A DNA stretch of 64,000 bases from Nitrospira sp. ST-bin5 (GCA_002083555.1 MSXN01000020.1:83110-147109); one strand, 5' to 3'. Shown: positions 43,139 through 52,603, numbered from the stretch's first letter. Notes: a model not told the origin generated them from the letters alone. A program made the numbers and translations.

Positions 43139-44005
43139 TTAGGACTTCTGCAGATCTCGATGCTTGAGGATCACTTCATGACCGATTGCGCCAAGGCTCT
43201 CCCGGAGCCGACCTGCAATCGCGACTGATCGGTGACGCCCGCCGGTGCACCCAATCGCAATGGTGAGATAGCTGCGCTGTTCACGCTCATAGAGGGGGAT
43301 CAAGAACTTTAGCATGCTCTCCAGCTGCACCAGGAGGTCAATGGCGTCTGGATCGGACAACACAAAGGCACGAACACGGGGATCATCCCCTGGTAGCGGC
43401 TTGAGGTCAGGGACAAAGAACGGATTCTTCAAAAACCGAACGTCAAACAGCAAATCAATATCATAGGGAACGCCAAACTTGTATCCAAAAGTCAGCAAGG
43501 TTACCGTCAAACGCCGAGTGGCAGGACCTCGGGAAAACTCCTTAGTCAATACGTCCCGGAGTTCGTGCACGGTCAGATCAGACGTATCGATAATCCGATC
43601 AGCATGGCGGCGCAATTCTGCAACCCGCTCCTTCTCAAACCGAACCCCTTCAAGAACCGGCAAATGCGGCAATAGCGGATGCGGACGGCGGGACTCAGAA
43701 AATCTCCTGACAAGCACCTCATCTCGGGCTTCTAAAAAGAGTAGACGAATCGCGTACCCAAGGGCTCTCACCCGCTCAAGCGTCCCGACCAGATCTGCAA
43801 AAAAGACTCGTTCGCGGACATCGACGCCCAGCGCGACGTTCGATATCTCCCCACCTTGCTGATTGCACAGTTCCACGAACGTCGGGATCAACGCAGGAGG
43901 GAGGTTATCAATGCAGAAATAGCCGGCATCCTCGAACGCCTTCAGCGCGTGCGACTTACCGGATCCGGAGAGGCCACTGACGATGACAAGATTCAGCTGT
44001 GCCAT
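43139..44005 (-). CDS. rapZ: RNase adapter protein RapZ (YvcJ family)
   Basis: A 288-residue nucleotide-binding protein. The P-loop is SGLSGSGKSHALKAFED, the second conserved block YFCIDNLPPALIP. The C-terminal domain has YGVPYDIDLLFDVRFLKNPFFVPDLKP written here as KFGVPYDIDLLFD, then GCTGGRHRSVAIA. In E. coli RapZ directs RNase E to the GlmZ small RNA; elsewhere the role is less clear. Follows hpf and rpoN as in many genomes. Confidence 0.95.
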   Translation of the reverse strand: MAQLNLVIVSGLSGSGKSHALKAFEDAGYFCIDNLPPALIPTFVELCNQQGGEISNVALGVDVRERVFFADLVGTLERVRALGYAIRLLFLEARDEVLVRRFSESRRPHPLLPHLPVLEGVRFEKERVAELRRHADRIIDTSDLTVHELRDVLTKEFSRGPATRRLTVTLLTFGYKFGVPYDIDLLFDVRFLKNPFFVPDLKPLPGDDPRVRAFVLSDPDAIDLLVQLESMLKFLIPLYEREQRSYLTIAIGCTGGRHRSVAIAGRLRESLGAIGHEVILKHRDLQKS

Positions 44006-44127
44006 ACAACTTTATTGGAGACAACCAGCTCTGCCAGGAAATCGGAATGCTCGGTCACGGACATGACACAGGCAAAGAACCATTCAGAGCAATCGGAGAT
44101 AGATCCAGGCACCTTCAAGCCAGCCCC

Positions 44128-44691
44128 TTATTCTCCTGACCCTGGGAAGGAATGCCCTCGCCGACCTTCGGCAAAGGGCTCAATGGCCAATACCCGCCCG
44201 CCGGTGCCCCGTTGAAGCACATGGAGATTCCCGGTCTCAATGTGTGCAAACAACAGAAAGGCTTCACTGTGATCACCGAACCGATCATGTGCCTCCGCGA
44301 GGGACAGGACCGGCACAGCGCGACGCTCTACCTTGAAGACTGGCTCTGCTTGCCACTCGGCCGCCAGCGCGCGCACCGACCGGACTCGGGTAGCCTTTGC
44401 AGGCTTATGACTGACCAATCGCTCCTTCAGCTTTCTGAGCTGCCCATCAATACGATCCACCAAGGCATCAATCGTCGCGTACATTTCTCGCGTCGAGGTT
44501 TTCGCTTGCACACGTTTCCCGTGAACCACACAGACGGCTTCTGCCTTATGCTGCAGCTTCTCAACGCTCAAGACCACTTGAACAATCCCGACTTTCAATT
44601 CGTACCGATCCAGCCGATCGAATCGTGTCTCAAGATACCGACGAAGTGCGGGCGTCACATCCATGTGGCGGCCAGTGATTCGTAGCTTCAT
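44128..44691 (-). CDS. hpf: Ribosome hibernation promoting factor, long form
   Basis: A 187-residue long HPF. The N-terminal domain (MKLRITGRHMDVTPALRRYLETRF, then VVHGKRVQAKTSTREMYATIDALVDRID) binds the 30S decoding region. A linker leads to the C-terminal dimerisation domain (VLSLAEAHDRFGDHSEAFLLFAHIETGNLHVLQRGTGG), which pairs ribosomes into 100S particles. It lies 54 bp after rpoN, the common order. Confidence 0.93.
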   Translation of the reverse strand: MKLRITGRHMDVTPALRRYLETRFDRLDRYELKVGIVQVVLSVEKLQHKAEAVCVVHGKRVQAKTSTREMYATIDALVDRIDGQLRKLKERLVSHKPAKATRVRSVRALAAEWQAEPVFKVERRAVPVLSLAEAHDRFGDHSEAFLLFAHIETGNLHVLQRGTGGRVLAIEPFAEGRRGHSFPGSGE

Positions 44692-44745
44692 GCGAGGTGT
44701 CTCCTTACGTGAACCGATTTCTGCGCCATGTCCAGCGGGCGCAGA

Positions 44746-46254
44746 CTAAAAATGGCGTTTTCTCTGGCTTGCAGAAGGGATGTTATCCTCGGCGCGATAC
44801 TTCGCCACCGTACGACGCGCGATCAGGACCTGCTGGAGTTTCAGACGCGCCGCAATCTCCTCATCCTTCAGCGGGCGCTGCACATCCTCCTCGGCGATCA
44901 TTTTCCGAATCATTTCGCGGACCGACACCGACGACATCATGTCAGAGGGCTGATCAGCGCGTTGAAGTCCTGCGTTGAAGAAGAACTTTAATTCAAGCAT
45001 CCCTTGCGGGCAGTACATATACTTGTTGGCGGTGACTCGACTAATCGTCGATTCATGCATTCCGATGTCTTCCGCCACCTGCTTGAGGACCAAGGGCTTC
45101 AGATGTTCAATCCCTTGCTCAAAAAACTGCTCCTGAAACTTCACAATACTCGTCACGACCTTGACGATCGTTTTATTCCGTTGATCGATACTCCGGATCA
45201 CCCATTGGGCAGCTCTGAGCTTTTCATCGAGGTAAGACTTAGTTTCAGCCGTCCCGCCATCACCAGCCGTCATGAGTTGCTTGTAATACGGACTAATCCG
45301 CATCCGCGGCAAACCGTCGTCGTTCAGTAAGACCACCCACTCTCCTTCGTTCTTGACGACGAAGACGTCGGGCACAATCACGTAATTCTGCGTGTTCGTG
45401 AACGGACGACCTGGTTTCGGCTCCAGATCCCCGATCAACTTCGTCGCCTCGAAGACTTCTTCAACGGAGACATTCAAGGCTTTGGCAATCTTGGCATACT
45501 GTTTCTTTTCAAGGTCCTTGAGATGATGCAGAATAACACCTTCAACGACGGCTCCCTTGAGCGCACCAGGCCTTGCACCGAGCGACCCCATCGGATTCTT
45601 GCCCAGATGGCCAAGTTGAAGCAGGAGACACTCCGGCAGATCACGTGCCCCGACGCCGGTTGGATCAAAGGTCTGAATGTCCTTGAGGACTGACTCGGCC
45701 TCCGCCTCAGCAAATTCGCTCCCGCTGACGACTTCGGCCAGAGTTATTCTCAAATAGCCATCGTCATCCAAATTTCCGATGAGCAGGCGTCCAATGGCTT
45801 TCTCTCGTTCTGAAAGACCCGAGAGCGAGAGCTGCCAAAGCAAATGCTCTTCCAGTGATGTGGCTTTGGCCACCGTTTGCTCGTAAGAGGGAAACTCATC
45901 TTGAGACGAAGAGGGATATTCCGAATCCCCGGCTCGACGATCCGAGCCAAAGTACTCTTCCCATCCAGAGGCTGAAAACTCTTCTGGCGAGCCTCGCTCC
46001 TCAGGAGTTCCCGCCTCTTCCGCGTTATCTTGTGTGGCCGCTGCAGAGGGATCTTCCGTTTTTCCTTCTGCAGCCGCCGCTTCAGCTTCCTCAACTTCAG
46101 CCTGCACTTCATCAAGAAGAGGATTTTCGAGCAGATGCTGGGTCAGACTTTGCTGCAATTCAAGACGAGACAGCTGCAACAGCTTAATCGCCTGCTGCAA
46201 CTGCGGCGTCATGATTAGCTTCTGGCTAAGCCTCAAATCGAGACGAAGTTTCAT
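44746..46254 (-). CDS. rpoN: RNA polymerase sigma-54 factor
   Basis: A 502-residue sigma-54. Region I is glutamine/leucine rich (LSQKLIMTPQLQQAIKLLQLSRLELQQSL), and an acidic region II covers residues ~50-120. The core-binding and DNA-binding parts end in the RpoN box (ARRTVAKYRAEDNIPSASQRK). It serves promoters of the GG-GC type activated by enhancer-binding proteins. It lies between lptB and hpf, the usual neighbourhood. I found no convincing sigma-54 promoter ahead of the nitrogen genes here. Confidence 0.97.
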   Translation of the reverse strand: MKLRLDLRLSQKLIMTPQLQQAIKLLQLSRLELQQSLTQHLLENPLLDEVQAEVEEAEAAAAEGKTEDPSAAATQDNAEEAGTPEERGSPEEFSASGWEEYFGSDRRAGDSEYPSSSQDEFPSYEQTVAKATSLEEHLLWQLSLSGLSEREKAIGRLLIGNLDDDGYLRITLAEVVSGSEFAEAEAESVLKDIQTFDPTGVGARDLPECLLLQLGHLGKNPMGSLGARPGALKGAVVEGVILHHLKDLEKKQYAKIAKALNVSVEEVFEATKLIGDLEPKPGRPFTNTQNYVIVPDVFVVKNEGEWVVLLNDDGLPRMRISPYYKQLMTAGDGGTAETKSYLDEKLRAAQWVIRSIDQRNKTIVKVVTSIVKFQEQFFEQGIEHLKPLVLKQVAEDIGMHESTISRVTANKYMYCPQGMLELKFFFNAGLQRADQPSDMMSSVSVREMIRKMIAEEDVQRPLKDEEIAARLKLQQVLIARRTVAKYRAEDNIPSASQRKRHF

Positions 46255-46272
46255 AACTAGATATTCAACCCT

Positions 46273-47055
46273 CTACAGCTTGAATCGCTCTCCAAGATAC
46301 ACAGCCCGAGCGGTTTCACTCTTGACAATGGCCTCCGGAGAACCGGATTCCAGGATCAATCCTTCATTAATAATATAGGCACGATCGGTAATGGATAACG
46401 TCTCTTGAACATTATGATCGGTGATGAGAATCCCAATGCCCTTGTCTTTCAGTCGAAGAATAATCTGCTGAATATCGGCCACCGCGATCGGATCAATCCC
46501 GGCAAACGGTTCATCCAGGAGCATGAAGGAGGGGCTCGTCGCTAAAGCCCTGGTGATTTCCAATCGACGACGCTCTCCTCCTGACAGCGCATACGCCATA
46601 CTGCCACGAATATGGAGGAGATCAAGGTCCGTGAGCAACTCATCAACCCGTGCCATCCGCTCACCCCGAGGATAGCCTAGGATTTCCAAAATCGCCAAGA
46701 CATTCTTCTCTACGGAAAGGCGACGAAAGACCGACGACTCTTGCGGGAGATACCCGATCCCCCGCCTGGCCCGTTGATACATCGGCAAGTCCGTGATGGA
46801 CTCGCCGTTAAACGTTATCTCCCCCTCGTCCGGCTGGCAAAGACCGACCACCATATCGAAGATCGTGGTCTTCCCCGCGCCGTTCGGACCAAGCAGCCCG
46901 ACCACTTCGCCAGCACGCACTTCGATTGCCACGCCCTTGACGACTTTTCGCCCGCGAAAACTCTTCTCCAACCCTCGGGCCCGCAAGCACGATGTGTGCG
47001 GACCGGCCACGAAGTCCGACGTCCCCAGCAATTCTGAGTCAGTTCCCTGCGTCAT
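46273..47055 (-). CDS. lptB: LPS export ABC transporter ATPase LptB
   Basis: A 260-residue ABC ATPase. Walker A is GLLGPNGAGKTT, the signature YALSGGERRRLEI, and Walker B SFMLLDEPFAGIDPIAV. The switch histidine is in LITDHNV. It powers LPS extraction from the inner membrane with LptFG. An N-terminal tail of about 25 residues precedes the usual start. Its ATG overlaps the lptA stop by four bases. Confidence 0.97.
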   Translation of the reverse strand: MTQGTDSELLGTSDFVAGPHTSCLRARGLEKSFRGRKVVKGVAIEVRAGEVVGLLGPNGAGKTTIFDMVVGLCQPDEGEITFNGESITDLPMYQRARRGIGYLPQESSVFRRLSVEKNVLAILEILGYPRGERMARVDELLTDLDLLHIRGSMAYALSGGERRRLEITRALATSPSFMLLDEPFAGIDPIAVADIQQIILRLKDKGIGILITDHNVQETLSITDRAYIINEGLILESGSPEAIVKSETARAVYLGERFKL

Positions 47056-47657
47056 TTCATTCCGCCACGTTCGCCGTCGATGAGGAGATGCGACCCCCCT
47101 TCAACGACACTTCGATCTTCATCCAGGTAAATCACGATCTTCTCGCCGCTGACTCGCGTCCCCTTCTCCCAAGCCACCGGATCCCCGGTCAAGGTCACAA
47201 CCCGTCGACTATTGTCGAACACCGCCTTATTGGAGGTCGCATTTCCGGTCTCTTTTTCGATGCGCACATGGCCGGTCGCTTCAATCTGCTTGACGGACCG
47301 ACCTGAAGCCCCTGGCATCACATCGGCACCCTTGCCTATTGGTTTGGCTGTAGAAGATGGATCACGCGTCTTCATTTCTCCAGGCTCCCCTTTCTTAACA
47401 TCCGCAGACTGAGGGGAGAACGACACCACCATCTTGTCCGAATAGACCATCAACGTCCCTTGCGTCAGAATAACCGACCCTTCAAAGACGGCCTGACTAT
47501 CCTGATTACGCACCGTCATTTTTTTTGCGGTAATGGTTGTCGGAGCCTGAGCGGGAGCTGCCCCAGCAGGGACAGCCGCACCCACAGGTGTCGCAGATTC
47601 GGCTATGACCGGGGCCAAGAGACTAAGAACCAGAAACGAGATCCACATGAACATCAT
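47052..47657 (-). CDS. lptA: LPS transport periplasmic protein LptA
   Basis: A 201-residue OstA/LptA-type protein bridging inner and outer membranes. I choose ATG 47657, which has GAGG six bases upstream and starts the signal (FMWISFLVLSLLAPVIAESA). The longer open frame to 47771 lies inside lptC. The beta-jellyroll body reads ITAKKMTVRNQDSQAVFEGSVILTQG, then ATGHVRIEKETGNATSNKAVFD. The insert at residues ~100-130 (KKGEPGEMKTRDPSSTAKP) is low complexity. Overlaps lptC by 35 bp. Confidence 0.9.
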   Translation of the reverse strand: MMFMWISFLVLSLLAPVIAESATPVGAAVPAGAAPAQAPTTITAKKMTVRNQDSQAVFEGSVILTQGTLMVYSDKMVVSFSPQSADVKKGEPGEMKTRDPSSTAKPIGKGADVMPGASGRSVKQIEATGHVRIEKETGNATSNKAVFDNSRRVVTLTGDPVAWEKGTRVSGEKIVIYLDEDRSVVEGGSHLLIDGERGGMK

Positions 47658-48195
47658 CAAGTACCTCAAACTCTTCAGACTCTGTCCGTCCCAGTAATCC
47701 TTTGCCGGTAATTTCCAATCCATTGCCGACAATGCGGACGGGATCACCGGTCTGAATGATCTTTGTGGCATCGGTCCATACCAGGTGATTGGTATAGATC
47801 GTATATCCGCTTCCCGTCGCGATGATCAGCGGCTCCGTTCGATTCGCCAAGACGAAGTTTTTCGTGGCCGTATCGAGCGCGCCTTCGTCCCCTAGAACGG
47901 TCACCTCTTTCCCGGCTTGCCCATAGAGCGTCACTTCAACGTCGCTCAGGACTGCGCGCTTTTCCAACTCGAATAGGCGCGCCTGTTTGGCCTGCACCCG
48001 CCACTGCACCACATCTCCCTTGGTCTGTGTGAAGGTAAAATCAGAGATTTTCGCATCTGCGCTTTCAATGGCACCTGGCGCAACAGGCTGATTTGTGGGA
48101 GCGGAGTCTGCGTTCACAAACAGCAGATAAATCAGGAATGCTGCCAGTGCTCCACTTACAGTAAGGAGACTTCGTCTGGCTACTACATCCCACAT
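47623..48195 (-). CDS. lptC: LPS export protein LptC
   Basis: A 190-residue bitopic protein. One N-terminal membrane span (SLLTVSGALAAFLIYLLFV) leads to a jellyroll domain (ISDFTFTQTKGDVVQWRVQAKQARLFE, then VTVLGDEGALDTATKNFVLAN). It passes LPS from LptBFG to LptA. First gene of the lptCAB-rpoN-hpf-rapZ run. Start ATG 48195. Confidence 0.9.
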   Translation of the reverse strand: MWDVVARRSLLTVSGALAAFLIYLLFVNADSAPTNQPVAPGAIESADAKISDFTFTQTKGDVVQWRVQAKQARLFELEKRAVLSDVEVTLYGQAGKEVTVLGDEGALDTATKNFVLANRTEPLIIATGSGYTIYTNHLVWTDATKIIQTGDPVRIVGNGLEITGKGLLGRTESEEFEVLDDVHVDLVSGS

Positions 48196-48289
48196 GCATC
48201 ACACCGGCTACCAGATAAACCAGGAGAAACTCTGGCACGATAGTAGCACTGAGGATCAAGCAAGTAAACGCCCGCTGTGGACCAAAAAG

Positions 48290-48330
48290 AGAAAGAGCTC
48301 CTCACGTGTCATACGTGGGGAGCTCTTTCT
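48290..48330 (-). terminator. Terminator closing the ribosomal protein operon
   Basis: An 18-base arm on each side (AGAAAGAGCTCC plus CACGT, one mismatch) with a five-base loop, starting 26 bp after the rplQ stop. On the minus strand the stem's U-rich 3' side is followed by CTTTTTGG. Confidence 0.85.
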
Positions 48331-48355
48331 ACTCAACACACAACCGCGGATAGCG

Positions 48356-48787
48356 CTAGGCAGAGGCTTCCGGAGAAACGGCGGGAGTTGTCGTCGCTGG
48401 AAGGGCGGCCGCCTTGGATGAGGCCTTCTCCACCATCGTCACCAACTCGATCGCTACCATTTCCGCTCCGTCGCCGATGCGGCGGCGAGTCTTCACCATA
48501 CGGGTGTACCCACCCTGCCGATCCTTGAATCGTCCCGCAACATCGCTGAACAGCTTTGAAACCACATCTTTGCTCCGGATAAACGCGAGGGCCCGGCGAC
48601 GAGCCGGCAAGGTTCCTTCCTTCCCCAGCGTAATCATCCGATCGGTAAACCCGCGAATCTCTTTTGCCTTCGCCTCGGTCGTCTCAATACGCTCATGCTC
48701 CAAGAGCGAGGTCACAAGGCTCCGGAACAGGGCCCATCGATGCTTCGTCTGCCGACCAAGTTGACGGCCTTTTTTTCTGTGTCGCAC
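48356..48787 (-). CDS. rplQ: 50S ribosomal protein L17
   Basis: A 143-residue L17 (MRHRKKGRQLGRQTKHRWALFRSL; ARRRALAFIRSK; GGYTRMVKTRRRIGDGAEMVAIEL). It has an alanine/threonine/proline-rich tail of about 20 residues beyond the usual end. L17 surrounds the peptide exit tunnel. Last gene of the operon, following rpoA in the normal order. Confidence 0.97.
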   Translation of the reverse strand: MRHRKKGRQLGRQTKHRWALFRSLVTSLLEHERIETTEAKAKEIRGFTDRMITLGKEGTLPARRRALAFIRSKDVVSKLFSDVAGRFKDRQGGYTRMVKTRRRIGDGAEMVAIELVTMVEKASSKAAALPATTTPAVSPEASA

Positions 48788-48808
48788 GGCATTCCCCTTC
48801 GCTGAAAA

Positions 48809-49810
48809 TTACTCTGACTGCGAACTCCCGTTGCTGGAGGATCCGGCTTCAACCCGTCCTCCCAGCGTGAGGCCCATCTCCAACAATATTTCCTTAATCT
48901 CATTCAACGACTTCTTGCCGAAATTCTTCGTCTTGAGCATTTCGTTTTCCGTCTTCTGAACCAGATCGCGAATGGTCTTGATGTTGGCATTCTTTAAGCA
49001 ATTCGCCGCCCGAACGGAGAGCTCGAGTTCATTCACGCTCCGCGAGAGATTCTTATTCTCTTCAAGCTCCGACTCGTCATATCCCGCCTCGCGCTTACCT
49101 TCGCCGCGCTCTTCCGGGTTGATGAAGATATCGAGGTGATCGCGCAAAATATTCGCCGCAGTCGACAAGGCATCACGTGGACTGATGGTCGCATCTGTCC
49201 AGATCTCCATCGTCAGCTTGTCATAGTCGGTCATGCGACCAACGCGCGCGTTTTCCACATGGAAGTTCACGCGCTTAATGGGCGAGAACACGGAATCGAT
49301 CGCGATGACACCGATCGGCAATCCTTCTTCCTTATTGCGCTCAGCCGGAACATATCCACGACCATGCTTCACCGTCATTTCAATATCCAACGTGGCATCT
49401 TTATCCAGCGTCGCAATATGAAGATCCGGCGTGAGAATGGTCACATCGGCATCGTGGATGATATCGGACCCCTTGGCTTCGCCTGGTCCCTTCTTCCTCA
49501 AACGAATCGTCTTCGGCTTATCGGTATGAAGAGCCAAGCGCAGGCTCTTGATGTTCAAGATAATGGAAGTCACGTCTTCCGTGACACCGGGTATCGTTGA
49601 AAACTCGTGCAGGACGCCTTCAATCTTCACCGTCGTCACGGCGGCTCCGGTCAACGACGACAACAATACACGGCGAAGTGAATTTCCAATCGTGGTACCG
49701 AACCCCCGCTCAAACGCCTCGGTGGTGAATCGACCGAACACTGGGGAATTCGCATCCTTATCGACTTCAACCCGCATCGGGATCTGAAAGTCTTTCATCG
49801 CTTTAATCAT
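48809..49810 (-). CDS. rpoA: RNA polymerase alpha subunit
   Basis: A 333-residue alpha subunit. The N-terminal assembly domain (FGTTIGNSLRRVLLSSLTGAAV) and the C-terminal domain contacting UP elements and activators (ELELSVRAANCLKNANIKTIRDL, NFGKKSLNEIKEILLEMGL) are both intact. A serine-rich tail closes it. ATG 49810 lies close behind GGGGGAG; a second ATG four codons on is possible. Sits between rpsD and rplQ. Confidence 0.98.
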   Translation of the reverse strand: MIKAMKDFQIPMRVEVDKDANSPVFGRFTTEAFERGFGTTIGNSLRRVLLSSLTGAAVTTVKIEGVLHEFSTIPGVTEDVTSIILNIKSLRLALHTDKPKTIRLRKKGPGEAKGSDIIHDADVTILTPDLHIATLDKDATLDIEMTVKHGRGYVPAERNKEEGLPIGVIAIDSVFSPIKRVNFHVENARVGRMTDYDKLTMEIWTDATISPRDALSTAANILRDHLDIFINPEERGEGKREAGYDESELEENKNLSRSVNELELSVRAANCLKNANIKTIRDLVQKTENEMLKTKNFGKKSLNEIKEILLEMGLTLGGRVEAGSSSNGSSQSE

Positions 49811-49896
49811 GACTCCCCCTTCACAACCATCGAGTGACCAGCATACCGAATAGGGAGGATGCAGAAACGTAGACGGCTCCCTACCGGCCCAATGTG

Positions 49897-50523
49897 CTAT
49901 CGAGAATACAATTCGACGACCATCTGCTCGTTGACTGGCAGCGTGATCTGTTCCTTTGTCGGCAAGGCACGAACGACTCCCTTGAGCGTGCCCTTATCAA
50001 GCTCCAACCAATCCGGAATTCCGCGCCCATCGACACCTTCCAGTGACGTTTGGATGGAGAGCAGATTTCGGCTTCGTTCACGCACCTGAATCACATCCCC
50101 TGTCTTGACGGTGGCTCCGGCAACATTGATTTTCTTGCCGTTCATGGTCAGGTGCCCGTGACTCACAATCTGGCGGGCCTGCTTGCGAGACGCGCCAAAC
50201 CCGAGACGGTAGGCCACATTGTCCAACCGGCATTCCAGCAGTCGCAACAGAGCATCGCCGGTGACGCCAGATTGCCGCTCCGCTTTTTCAAACAGACCGC
50301 GGAATTGGCACTCTTGCAATCCGTAGATTCTCCGCAATTTTTGCTTCTCGCGCAATTGCAGGCTATAGTCAGAATTCCTGGGGCGCCCCTGCCCATGTTG
50401 ACCTGGAGGATAACTCCGTCGCTCAATGGCACACTTTTCGGTCATGCACCGAGTGCCCTTCAAAAAGAGCTTCTCGCCTTCGCGTCGACAGAGACGACAA
50501 ACTGGACCCCGATACTTAGCCAC
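49897..50523 (-). CDS. rpsD: 30S ribosomal protein S4
   Basis: A 208-residue S4 (GTG start at 50523 after GGAGGTAATGCA, giving the standard AKYRGPVCRLCRREG). It has four cysteines early (CRLC, CMTEKC), the zinc-binding form. The S4 RNA-binding domain is present (RLDNVAYRLGFGASRKQARQIVSHGHLTMNG). It nucleates 30S assembly. Confidence 0.98.
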   Translation of the reverse strand: MAKYRGPVCRLCRREGEKLFLKGTRCMTEKCAIERRSYPPGQHGQGRPRNSDYSLQLREKQKLRRIYGLQECQFRGLFEKAERQSGVTGDALLRLLECRLDNVAYRLGFGASRKQARQIVSHGHLTMNGKKINVAGATVKTGDVIQVRERSRNLLSIQTSLEGVDGRGIPDWLELDKGTLKGVVRALPTKEQITLPVNEQMVVELYSR

Positions 50524-50601
50524 TGCATTACCTCCGGTTACAGGACGCCTGAATTCTGGCGCCAACATTGCTGCAGACTCGAACCTTGATACTCCCCGCG
50601 G

Positions 50602-50985
50602 CTACACCCGTCTCCGCTTCGGTGGACGGCAGCCGTTATGGGGAATCGGCGTGACATCGCGAATCAGATTGATGCGCAGGCCAGCGGCCTGGAGCGAGCG
50701 AATGGCTGATTCACGACCAGCCCCAGGCCCGTTCACATACACATCAATTTGACGCATGCCACTCTCCATGGCTTTACGGGCGGCCGCTTCTCCGGCACGC
50801 TGTGCCGCGAACGGGGTACTCTTCCGAGAGCCCTTAAACCCCTGATTGCCAGAGCTGGCCCAGACGACCGTATTGCCGCCCATGTCAGTAATCGTGACAA
50901 TCGTATTATTGAAGGATGCCTGGACATGCGCCACACCGGCCTGAACAATCCGGCGTTCCTTCTTCTTGCCCTTCTTCACACTCAT
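50602..50985 (-). CDS. rpsK: 30S ribosomal protein S11
   Basis: A 127-residue S11 (HVQASFNNTIVTITDMGGNTVVW; GPGAGRESAIRSLQAAGLRI; HNGCRPPKRRRV). I take ATG 50985, which follows GGAGTGTCT; a GTG two codons upstream is possible. Part of the 30S platform, next to S7 and S18. Order rpsM-rpsK-rpsD is standard. Confidence 0.98.
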   Translation of the reverse strand: MSVKKGKKKERRIVQAGVAHVQASFNNTIVTITDMGGNTVVWASSGNQGFKGSRKSTPFAAQRAGEAAARKAMESGMRQIDVYVNGPGAGRESAIRSLQAAGLRINLIRDVTPIPHNGCRPPKRRRV

Positions 50986-51024
50986 AGACACTCCTTCACT
51001 TCAGAGCACGAGCGATGCGCTCGA

Positions 51025-51405
51025 TCATCTGGCTGTCGGTTTCGGTTTGCTTGTCACACCAGCACGTCGGCCCTTCCGCGTTCTGGCATTGGTCTTCGTG
51101 CGCTGTCCACGCACCGGCAACCCTTTTCGATGGCGCAGACCTCGATAGGTCCCGGTGTCGATCAATCGCTTGATGTTCAGGGACGTCTCCTTCCGAAGGT
51201 CCCCCTCGACGCGATGATCGCGATCAATAATTTCTCTGAGCTTGACGATCTTGTCTTCACTCAGATCCTTGATCCGAATCGCCCCATCCACACCGGCCTT
51301 CCGCAGAATTTCTCGTGCGGCGGCTCGCCCAATCCCGTAGATGTACGTGAGGCCGATATCGGTCCGCTTGTCTCTTGGCAAATCGATGCCTGCGATGCGT
51401 GCCAT
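51025..51405 (-). CDS. rpsM: 30S ribosomal protein S13
   Basis: A 126-residue S13 (RIAGIDLPRDKRTDIGLTYIYGIG; LRGLRHRKGLPVRGQRTKTNARTRKG), the 30S head protein that contacts the P-site tRNA and bridges to L5. Normal length and basic tail. It follows rpmJ by 53 bp. Confidence 0.98.
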   Translation of the reverse strand: MARIAGIDLPRDKRTDIGLTYIYGIGRAAAREILRKAGVDGAIRIKDLSEDKIVKLREIIDRDHRVEGDLRKETSLNIKRLIDTGTYRGLRHRKGLPVRGQRTKTNARTRKGRRAGVTSKPKPTAR

Positions 51406-51458
51406 GATCTCTCCTCTTTCCTATTCCCTAGACGAGCACAGACCTACTCTGCCCGGCG

Positions 51459-51572
51459 TTATCCCTGACGTTGCTTGTGCCTGGGGTTCTCACACAAAAT
51501 TCGCACGACGCCCCGTCGACGAACGACCATACACTTGGCACAAATCGGCTTGACTGATGACTTTACTTTCAT
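51459..51572 (-). CDS. rpmJ: 50S ribosomal protein L36
   Basis: A 37-residue protein: MKVKSSVKPICAKCMVVRR and so on, ending NPRHKQRQG. Three cysteines and a histidine (CAKC, C, H) make the zinc-binding form. The start ATG at 51572 lies 18 bp after the infA stop. Its place between infA and rpsM is the usual one. Confidence 0.97.
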   Translation of the reverse strand: MKVKSSVKPICAKCMVVRRRGVVRILCENPRHKQRQG

Positions 51573-51590
51573 GACGCGTCAGCGCTCCTA

Positions 51591-51809
51591 CTACTTGAAA
51601 CGGTAAGTGATTCGGCCTCTCGTCAAATCGTATGGAGACATCTCCACCGTGACTTTGTCGCCCGGAAGAATTCGGATAAAGTGCATCCGCATCTTTCCAG
51701 AAATATGCGCTAGAAGAATATGACCATTATCAAGTTTCACACGAAACATGGCATTGGGTAATGTCTCTGCTACCGTCCCCTGTATTTCGATAATGTCTTC
51801 TTTTCCCAC
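51591..51809 (-). CDS. infA: Translation initiation factor IF-1
   Basis: A 72-residue OB-fold protein (KEDIIEIQGTVAETLPNAMFRV; LLAHISGKMRMHFIRILPGDKV; DLTRGRITYRFK). It occupies the ribosomal A site during initiation. Normal length; between map and rpmJ. Confidence 0.98.
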   Translation of the reverse strand: MGKEDIIEIQGTVAETLPNAMFRVKLDNGHILLAHISGKMRMHFIRILPGDKVTVEMSPYDLTRGRITYRFK

Positions 51810-51838
51810 GTACTCCCATTCCTCTATCTGTACTACAA

Positions 51839-52603
51839 TTATGCAGCGTCTAGCACTCTCTGACTGAGCACCCGCGCCGGCCCCGCCGGCTGAATTGCTA
51901 TTGTATGCTCAAAGTGGGCTGAAAGGCTACCGTCCGCCGTCACCGCCGTCCACCGATCCTCAAGCACACGCACCGCACTGCCACCCATGTTGACCATCGG
52001 CTCGATCGCCAGGACCATCCCGTACTGTAAACGCGGCCCCTGACCAGCCTTCCCGTAGTTGGGCACTTGAGGTTCTTCATGAAGTTGACGGCCGATACCA
52101 TGGCCGACGAACTCGGTTACGACTGAATATCCAGCTGCTTCAACATGGCGCTGTACCGCATAAGAAATGTCGGTAAGCCGATTACCGACGACCGCCTTTT
52201 GGATACCCAGATCAAGAGCCTCTTGCGTCACCTGGATCAACCGAGCAACAGACTCACTGGCTTCGCCGACCGCCACAGTGACGGCAGAGTCACCATAAAA
52301 CCCGCCGACAACCGCCCCCAAGTCTAGACCGATAATATCGCCGTCCTTCAGTTTCCGCTTGGAGGGAATTCCATGAACAACCTGTTCATTGACTGAGGCG
52401 CAGAGGGTCTTCGGATAGCTCCGGTATCCCTTGAATGCCGGGATAGCCCCACGGTCACGTATGGCTTGCTCTGCGATACGGTCAAGATCCTCCGTGGTCA
52501 CGCCAGGCCTCACGGCCTTCCTGACAACTTCTAGCGCTTCAGCAACTACTCGCGACGCCTGAGCCATCACATCAATTTCCGCAGGCGTCTTCAGAATGAT
52601 CAT
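51839..52603 (-). CDS. map: Methionine aminopeptidase type I
   Basis: A 254-residue metalloprotease removing N-terminal methionine. The metal ligands are the aspartates in GLDLGAVVGGFYGDSAVT, the histidine in FVGHGIGRQLHEEPQVPNYG, and glutamates in LAIEPMV and near SAHFEHTIAI. Its ATG overlaps the adk stop by four bases, fitting the secY-adk-map-infA order. Confidence 0.97.
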   Translation of the reverse strand: MIILKTPAEIDVMAQASRVVAEALEVVRKAVRPGVTTEDLDRIAEQAIRDRGAIPAFKGYRSYPKTLCASVNEQVVHGIPSKRKLKDGDIIGLDLGAVVGGFYGDSAVTVAVGEASESVARLIQVTQEALDLGIQKAVVGNRLTDISYAVQRHVEAAGYSVVTEFVGHGIGRQLHEEPQVPNYGKAGQGPRLQYGMVLAIEPMVNMGGSAVRVLEDRWTAVTADGSLSAHFEHTIAIQPAGPARVLSQRVLDAA